From: Anaerolineaceae bacterium UBA3924
Lineage (GTDB): Bacteria > Chloroflexota > Anaerolineae > Anaerolineales > Anaerolineaceae
Length of the DNA: 10,984 nt
Direction: 5' to 3'
NCBI GenBank assembly: GCA_002385985.1
Contig: DGEO01000027.1
Span: forward strand, 100,002-110,985
In this document: positions 7,075 to 10,984 of the stretch, in pieces
How positions within the stretch are numbered: position 1 is the first letter of the stretch
Layout: every line of letters begins with the position of its first letter
Program-made: the position numbers and the translations under genes
The notes under the pieces: generated by a model
What the model saw: only the letters and a program-made list of their open reading frames with translations
Databases searched by the model: none
What the model was told of the DNA's origin: nothing

Positions 7075-7329
7075 ATGGATATTGGTGGTATTCTGATCTG
7101 GCTCCTTGTCGGAGCGGTGGCCGGCTTCCTGGCGGACCTGGTGGTCGGCGGGATCGGCTTTGGCATGCTCGGGGATATTGTCATCGGCATCATCGGTGGC
7201 TTCCTGGGCGGCCTGATTTTCAACCTGCTGGGCATCAACACCGGAAATTCACTGCTGTGGGATATTGTGGTCGCTTTTCTCGGGGCGGTGATTCTGCTCC
7301 TGATCCTGAAGGCCGTCCGAAGAACCTGA
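7075..7329 (+). CDS. GlsB/YeaQ/YmgE-family small membrane protein (second paralogue)
   Basis: This 84-residue protein matches its upstream neighbour along its length (GAVAG.LADLVVG, a central Gly-rich helix, and WDIVVAFLGAVILLL near the end). It has three hydrophobic helices and a short basic C-terminus (KAVRRT). The glycine-rich second helix (GIIGGFLGGLIF) is typical of PF04226. The start is the ATG at 7075 with GGAGG (7065-7069) five bases upstream. A strong terminator follows 45 bases after the stop. Its duplicated promoter architecture suggests both copies answer to the same regulator. Function beyond general envelope stress is unknown. Confidence 0.9.
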   Translation: MDIGGILIWLLVGAVAGFLADLVVGGIGFGMLGDIVIGIIGGFLGGLIFNLLGINTGNSLLWDIVVAFLGAVILLLILKAVRRT

Positions 7330-7374
7330 TCCAAAGGTCCCCGGACGGTTGGCAGACAGTTTATTGACAGCAGG

Positions 7375-7417
7375 GGAAGGCCGGCGGAAGCGGTTTCCGT
7401 CCGGCCTTCCTCCTTTT
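7375..7417 (+). terminator. Strong terminator after the glsB-like pair
   Basis: GGAAGGCCGG pairs with CCGGCCTTCC, and inside it CGGAA pairs with TTCCG around a GCGGT loop. This gives about 15 bp with a single bulged T. TCCTTTT follows. It lies between the second glsB-like gene and the FRG gene, ending the former and separating the two units. Confidence 0.87.
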
Positions 7418-7430
7418 CGGGGGGATGAAC

Positions 7431-8240
7431 ATGGAACCGCCGGTTGAGGTGCGGGTTCACAGCTGGCTGGAGTTAATCGAAGCGCTGTATGCCGGCTCCT
7501 GGCGGGAGGATATTCAGCGCTACCGCTCGCCGTTTGTCTTCCGCGGGGCGACGGACGCCGCCTACCCGCTGGTCACGGGTCTGTCGCGCCTGGGATCGGG
7601 CTTTGAACGGCTGGAAAGCCACCTGCTGCGCAACTTCCGCAAGTACGCCCGGCACAGCATGGTCGAAATTGACACGCTGTGGCACTGGCTGAGCATGGCC
7701 CAGCACCACGGGCTGCCCACCCGCCTGCTGGACTGGACCATCTCTCCGCTGGTGGCGGCCCATTTTTCCACCGAGGATATCCAGTCGTTCGACCGTGACG
7801 GCTGCATCTGGATGGTGAACGCAGAACAGGCGCACCACCTGCTGCCGGACACCTTCCGGTCCGCGCTGGAGGAGGAGGGAGCCACCTTCTTCACCGTGGA
7901 GATGCTGGACCGCCTGGCCGCCTCGCTGGAAGACCTGGACGACCTGGCTGAAGAACCCTTTGTCCTTTTCTTCGAGCCGCCTTCGATTGACGCGCGCATC
8001 GTCAACCAGTATGCCCTGTTTTCGCTCATGTCCAGCTCTTCGGCCCAGATTGACGGCTGGCTGCAGCGGCACCCGCATCTGTGGCGCAAGATCATCCTGC
8101 CGGCGGAGATCAAGTGGGAGGTGCGTGACAAGCTGGACCAGGCCAACGTCACCGAGCGGGTGCTCTTCCCCGGCCTCGACGGGCTGAGCCGCTGGCAGAA
8201 GCGCTACTACACGCCTCGTGTGCCTCTCCGAAAAGAATAA
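7431..8240 (+). CDS. FRG-domain protein
   Basis: The 269-residue product carries the FRG domain (PF08867), named for its N-terminal motif, seen here as FVFRGATDAAYPLVTGLSR (36-53 region). The second hallmark is AQHHGLPTRLLDWTISPL (90-107). Later come RIVNQYALFSL (189-198) and FPGLDGLSRW (246-255), both usual for the family. The domain's biochemical role is unknown. It is found alone and attached to various partners, often in accessory regions. No signal peptide or membrane helix is present, so the protein is probably cytoplasmic. The start is uncertain between 7425 and 7431. I favour 7431 because the GGGGGG run then sits six bases upstream, whereas it abuts 7425. No promoter is clear between the preceding terminator and this gene. 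Confidence 0.85.
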   Translation: MEPPVEVRVHSWLELIEALYAGSWREDIQRYRSPFVFRGATDAAYPLVTGLSRLGSGFERLESHLLRNFRKYARHSMVEIDTLWHWLSMAQHHGLPTRLLDWTISPLVAAHFSTEDIQSFDRDGCIWMVNAEQAHHLLPDTFRSALEEEGATFFTVEMLDRLAASLEDLDDLAEEPFVLFFEPPSIDARIVNQYALFSLMSSSSAQIDGWLQRHPHLWRKIILPAEIKWEVRDKLDQANVTERVLFPGLDGLSRWQKRYYTPRVPLRKE

Positions 8241-8242
8241 GG

Positions 8243-8270
8243 TTACCAGAGCGCGCGGCCGGGTTATAAT
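8243..8270 (+). promoter_or_regulatory. Promoter upstream of the DUF2785 gene
   Basis: A consensus TATAAT (8265-8270) is preceded at 16 bp by TTACCA (8243-8248), which matches four of six -35 positions. The start near 8277 would give a leader of about 105 nt before the DUF2785 start, containing a possible small reading frame at 8314-8385. Confidence 0.68.
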
Positions 8271-8313
8271 TGACCTGTTTCCAGCAAGAAAAAAACTCAA
8301 CAGGGATGGGCCC

Positions 8314-8385
8314 ATGCCAACGATTGACTGCATCGCCGGAAGCTCACCTGCTCGTTTCGTGCACGCCGGAACGGGGCTGCGATGA
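8314..8385 (+). CDS. Possible 23-codon leader peptide
   Basis: An ATG at 8314, seven bases after AGGGA (8302-8306), opens a 23-codon frame whose product starts MPTIDCIAG. Its TGA (8383-8385) overlaps the tandem ATGATG start of the DUF2785 gene. This arrangement is typical of translational coupling. The frame is short, carries no repeated codons pointing to attenuation, and may be fortuitous. Confidence 0.3.
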   Translation: MPTIDCIAGSSPARFVHAGTGLR

Positions 8386-9233
8386 TGGAGCGCACCGAAC
8401 CGCGCATCAAAGTACGCCTGCGCCGCATGTCTGCGGAGAGCGCTCCGCCCCCGCAGGGACCGGCGCTGCGCCCGCTGTTGTCGGAGATGGTCCGGCAGCT
8501 TGGCGCGCTGGACCCCGAGCTGCGTGACGAGCTGATCTACGAGACTTTCGCCCGCTGGATCTCTTCAGACCAGCTTTCCCCCGATGACCTGAACAACCTG
8601 CGGCGGACCGCGCTGGACGACCGGCACCTGTTTCACGCCATCACCGAGCCGGACGAACGGGCGGTGTTCATGCGCAGCTTTTCCATGCTGCTGCTCGCCC
8701 TGCTGCTGGACGCTCACCGGCGCAGGCCCTACCTGCAGCCCGAGGAAATCGAGTACACCCGCCAGCAGGTGCTGTGCTACCTGGTGCTGGAGCGGGACCG
8801 GCGCGGCTACGTGGAGGGGCACGGCTGGGCGCATTCCGTTGCGCACGCGGCCGACACGCTGGCTGTGCTGGCTCACCTGCATGAGCTGCAGGCCGAGGAC
8901 CTGCGGGATCTGCTCTTTGCCATTCGCAGTCTGGCCGGCGAGACCGGGTTGGTCTACGCCAGCGGCGAGGATGAGCGCCTGAGCGTGGCGGTGACGGCCA
9001 TCTTCCACCGCGGGCTGCTGGAGCGGAGCGTGTGGGAGGAGTGGCTGGAGGAGCTGGTTGCCTCCACCCGTGAAGACCTGCCCTTCCTGGAAGGGTTCCG
9101 GCGGCAGCTGAATGTGAAAAACCTGCTGCGCAGCGTCTACTTCCGCCTGCGGCGCTCGAAGCACGAGTCCCCGCTGCGGCTGGAACTGGTGGACCGCATC
9201 GAGGAAGCGCTCACCGCCGTGACTCGCGGCTAA
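8382..9233 (+). CDS. DUF2785 family protein
   Basis: The 283-residue product matches the DUF2785 family (PF10978). Recognisable blocks are LRDELIYETFARWI, HLFHAITEPDERAVFMRSFS, LLLALLLDAHRRRPYL, and the central RRGYVEGHGWAHSVAHAADT, the family's signature with closely spaced histidines. It is predicted to be largely alpha-helical and cytoplasmic. The function is unknown; the paired histidines could bind metal, but that is a guess. The start is the ATG at 8382, or 8385 three bases on. A stop at 8325-8327 rules out a much longer form, and no ATG, GTG or TTG lies between. No good Shine-Dalgarno precedes it, consistent with coupling to the small frame that overlaps its start. No intrinsic terminator follows, so read-through into the next gene is possible. 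Confidence 0.88.
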   Translation: MMERTEPRIKVRLRRMSAESAPPPQGPALRPLLSEMVRQLGALDPELRDELIYETFARWISSDQLSPDDLNNLRRTALDDRHLFHAITEPDERAVFMRSFSMLLLALLLDAHRRRPYLQPEEIEYTRQQVLCYLVLERDRRGYVEGHGWAHSVAHAADTLAVLAHLHELQAEDLRDLLFAIRSLAGETGLVYASGEDERLSVAVTAIFHRGLLERSVWEEWLEELVASTREDLPFLEGFRRQLNVKNLLRSVYFRLRRSKHESPLRLELVDRIEEALTAVTRG

Positions 9234-9250
9234 TTTACTGCAACCCGGGC

Positions 9251-9299
9251 CCCATCCTTTCGTTATATAGTGTGAATGAGCGTTGAACGAATGGATGGG
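9251..9299. repeat. 14-bp inverted repeat flanking a -10-like box and the start of the next gene
   Basis: CCCATCCTTTCGTT (9251-9264) and AACGAATGGATGGG (9286-9299) are reverse complements except at one position, separated by 21 bases. The right arm overlaps the first bases of the GGAGG ribosome site (9298-9302) of the following gene. A TATAGT box (9266-9271) lies in the loop. It could be a DNA operator, or an RNA hairpin hiding the ribosome site in transcripts that come from upstream. Confidence 0.7.
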
Positions 9300-9308
9300 A
9301 GGTAGATG

Positions 9309-9533
9309 ATGTCGAATCAGAGCCAGAACGTTCCGTGGTTCCTCTGGCCGTTTTATGCCCTGTTCCGCCTGATTGGCTGGATCATTCTGACGGTCGGGCG
9401 GATGGTGGCGGCCATTATCGGCCTGGTGCTGATGATCGCCGGTGTGATCGTCAGCCTGACAATCGTAGGGGCAGTGGTCGGCGTGCCGCTGGCGATTTTC
9501 GGCTTTCTGCTGGTGTTGAAGAGCCTGTCGTAG
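9309..9533 (+). CDS. Small membrane protein of unknown function
   Basis: The 74-residue protein has a short polar N-terminus (MSNQSQN), an aromatic stretch (PWFLWPFYALFRLIGW), and two long hydrophobic segments at about 22-45 and 47-70 separated by little more than a turn. I do not recognise the family with confidence. It is probably an inner membrane hairpin. The start is ambiguous between ATG 9306 and ATG 9309. GGGAGG at 9297-9302 gives six-base spacing to 9309 and only three to 9306, so I chose 9309. It may be expressed from its own promoter (TATAGT at 9266-9271, with no clear -35) and by read-through from the DUF2785 gene. The inverted repeat over its ribosome site is the most notable feature. 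Confidence 0.75.
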   Translation: MSNQSQNVPWFLWPFYALFRLIGWIILTVGRMVAAIIGLVLMIAGVIVSLTIVGAVVGVPLAIFGFLLVLKSLS

Positions 9534-9569
9534 ACCGCACGGCGGGGAACGCGCGGGGGAATTCTCGAG

Positions 9570-9575
9570 TACAAT
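9570..9575 (+). promoter_or_regulatory. -10 box of the DNA methyltransferase gene, implying a leaderless transcript
   Basis: TACAAT ends six bases before the ATG at 9582. With normal spacing, transcription would begin at or within a base or two of the start codon. No Shine-Dalgarno is present before this ATG, which agrees. There is no convincing -35 (GAACGC at 17 bp). Confidence 0.5.
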
Positions 9576-9581
9576 TACGCC

Positions 9582-10439
9582 ATGCCCTCGTCCCGCATCT
9601 ATTTCGGCGACAATTTGCCCGTGCTGCGATCCCTGCCGGATGAATCGGTCGATCTGATTTACATCGACCCGCCCTTCAACACCGGCAAGACACAGGCGCG
9701 CACACAGATTAAGACAGTCTCATCCGGCGACGGTGACCGGACCGGCTTCGGCGGCCGCCGTTACGCCACGATCAAGCTCGGTTCGCAATCCTACGCCGAC
9801 CTGTTCGACGACTACCTGGCCTTCCTGGAGCCCAGGCTGGAGGAAGCCCGCCGGGTGCTCAGGCCGCACGGCTCGCTGTACTTCCACATCGATTACCGCG
9901 AAGTGCATTACTGCAAGCTGCTGCTGGACGTAATTTTCGGGCGTGAGGCGTTTCTCAATGAGATCATCTGGGCTTACGACTACGGTGGGCGCACCCGCAA
10001 GAAATGGCCGCCCAAGCACGACAACATCCTGTGGTATGCGAAGGATCCGCAGAAGTACATCTTCAACGCGGACAAGATCGACCGCATCCCCTACATGGCC
10101 CCCGGGCTGGTAGGTCCGGAGAAGGCCGCCCGCGGCAAGCTGCCCACCGACACCTGGTGGCACACCATCGTCCCGACCAACTCAAAGGAAAAGACCGGCT
10201 ACCCGACCCAGAAACCGCTGGGCATCCTGCGGCGCATCATTCAGGCCTCCTCCAACCCGGGGGATACCGTATTGGACTTCTTCGCCGGCAGCGGCACCGC
10301 CGGCGCGGCCTGCCTGGAGCTGGGCCGGCGTTTTATCCTGGTGGACAACAACCCCGAAGCGCTTCAGGTGATGCGCCGCCGCTTCGCTGGCTGCAGTGAG
10401 ATCGAGTGGCTGGGGCCGGACGGCTCGCCGCTTTCCTGA
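9582..10439 (+). CDS. Site-specific DNA methyltransferase, beta class (probably N6-adenine)
   Basis: The 285-residue protein belongs to the N4/N6 methyltransferase family PF01555, which transfers methyl groups from SAM to DNA bases. The catalytic motif IV is DPPF (29-32, in YIDPPFNTGK). The SAM-binding motif I is FAGSGT (234-239), followed by the acidic Asp255 (ILVDNN). Motif IV before motif I is the beta-class order. DPPF rather than SPPY favours adenine as the target. YPTQKPLGIL (207-216) corresponds to motif X. Residues 36-68 are a charged, Gly-rich insert after motif IV, and about 130-200 is the likely recognition region. The protein is complete. No restriction endonuclease is next to it, so it looks like an orphan methylase. 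A nucleoside phosphorylase gene follows after a 21-base gap. Confidence 0.92.
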   Translation: MPSSRIYFGDNLPVLRSLPDESVDLIYIDPPFNTGKTQARTQIKTVSSGDGDRTGFGGRRYATIKLGSQSYADLFDDYLAFLEPRLEEARRVLRPHGSLYFHIDYREVHYCKLLLDVIFGREAFLNEIIWAYDYGGRTRKKWPPKHDNILWYAKDPQKYIFNADKIDRIPYMAPGLVGPEKAARGKLPTDTWWHTIVPTNSKEKTGYPTQKPLGILRRIIQASSNPGDTVLDFFAGSGTAGAACLELGRRFILVDNNPEALQVMRRRFAGCSEIEWLGPDGSPLS

Positions 10440-10460
10440 CAGAGGCTGGAGGTCCCACTC

Positions 10461-10984
10461 ATGGACGCCAGCAGCCCGATTCTGGAATACGACCCGACAC
10501 CCGAAGCCATCCTGATGCCGCGCCCGCCCCGGCTGAGCGTTGAAACCCCGCAGTACTGCGTGCTGACCTTCTTTAAAGATGTGCTGGCCGAGCTGGCGGA
10601 CACCGGCCGGCTGGAGCCGGTGGGGGCGCAGAATTCTGAAATTGGCCCGCACCCGCTTTACCGCCTGATGACGGAGGATGGCCGGGCGATCCTGGTCGGG
10701 CACGCCGGGCTGGGCGGGCCGCTCTCGGCCGGGCTGCTGGAGGAGCTGATCGCTCTGGGCATCCGGCGGTTCATGGTTTGCGGAGGCTGCGGCGTGCTGG
10801 ACGCCAGCCGGGCGGTCGGGCATCCGGTGATTCTGACCGGCGCAGTGCGCGACGAAGGCACCTCCTACCACTACCTGCCGCCATCCCGCGAGGTGGCGGC
10901 CCATCCACAGGCGGTGGCCGCGCTGGAAGCTGCCTGCCGCGACCGGGGAATCGAGTACAGCCTGGGCAAGAGCTGGTGCACCGA
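10461..10984 (+). CDS. Nucleoside phosphorylase (PNP/UDP family), 3' end missing
   Basis: The frame is open to the window edge: 174 codons plus two bases. It matches the PNP_UDP_1 family, which splits purine nucleosides or uridine with phosphate to give a free base and ribose-1-phosphate. Visible signatures are LVGHAGLGGPLSAGLLEEL (78-96), CGGCGVLD (107-114), and GAVRDEGTSYHYLPPS (127-142). The RDEGTSYHYLPP block is typical of uridine phosphorylase-like members; the substrate-specifying C-terminal region is lost. The start is the ATG at 10461 with GGAGG (10448-10452) eight bases upstream. It closely follows the methyltransferase gene and is probably cotranscribed with it. It could share nucleoside salvage with the PF04008 protein elsewhere in the window, but they are far apart and nothing links them directly. 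Confidence 0.9.
   Translation, partial: MDASSPILEYDPTPEAILMPRPPRLSVETPQYCVLTFFKDVLAELADTGRLEPVGAQNSEIGPHPLYRLMTEDGRAILVGHAGLGGPLSAGLLEELIALGIRRFMVCGGCGVLDASRAVGHPVILTGAVRDEGTSYHYLPPSREVAAHPQAVAALEAACRDRGIEYSLGKSWCT

Noticed and set aside
6906..7367. A 153-codon frame overlapping the second glsB-like gene
   Set aside because: It covers the second paralogue in another frame, and its product has no recognisable domain. The glsB-like frame has a good ribosome site and a clear family match.
7363..7368. TTGACA as a -35 for the FRG gene
   Set aside because: No -10 lies 16-18 bp downstream, and that stretch is the stem of the terminator after the glsB-like pair.

Overview
The window is GC-rich bacterial chromosome, densely packed, with no mobile element, CRISPR array, rRNA or tRNA that I can see. 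Several features point to Chloroflexota, most likely an Anaerolineae-like lineage. These are a lipoprotein with a long Thr/Pro/Glu linker followed by a beta-sandwich domain, a secreted CAP + LysM protein with similar linkers, a DUF2785 protein, an FRG-domain protein, and an adenosine-specific-kinase (PF04008) gene of a type best known from Archaea. The taxon is inferred from gene content only.

Left part (1-2940). The window opens in the last 67 codons of an FtsK/SpoIIIE translocase gene. It converges on metK (minus strand) across a perfect 28-bp palindromic terminator. metK has a complete control region: an extended -10 sigma-70 promoter, a SAM-I (S-box) riboswitch aptamer, and an intrinsic terminator whose U-tract directly abuts the metK Shine-Dalgarno. 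Upstream of it, on the same strand, is rnz (tRNase Z). rnz is transcribed divergently from the PF04008 gene, and each has a TACAAT -10 box.

Middle part (2936-6486). After the PF04008 gene come a lipoprotein gene (plus) and a nicotinamidase-like cysteine hydrolase gene (minus), converging on a GAAA-loop hairpin. The hydrolase gene is divergent from a CAP/SCP-LysM-transmembrane surface protein gene. The hydrolase promoter carries a 16-bp near-palindrome over its -10/start region, a likely operator.

Right part (6487-10984). Two tandem paralogous GlsB/YeaQ-type small membrane proteins each have the same upstream architecture: two GGG-N4/5-CCC dyads 22-23 bp apart, with the second dyad starting exactly 37 bp before a TACSAT -10 box. 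A strong terminator closes this pair. An FRG-domain protein, a DUF2785 protein (preceded by a possible 23-codon leader peptide whose stop overlaps its start), a small two-helix membrane protein with an unusual inverted repeat at its start, a solitary beta-class DNA methyltransferase that may be leaderless, and a nucleoside phosphorylase cut by the window end follow, all on the plus strand.

The longest gene-free stretch is the metK leader/promoter region (1550-1835, 286 bases), and it is fully explained. No gene-free stretch exceeds 300 bases. The most interesting signals are regulatory: the paired dyads before both glsB-like genes, and the inverted repeat that would hide a ribosome binding site only in read-through RNA. 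I do not see a convincing multi-gene novel system.
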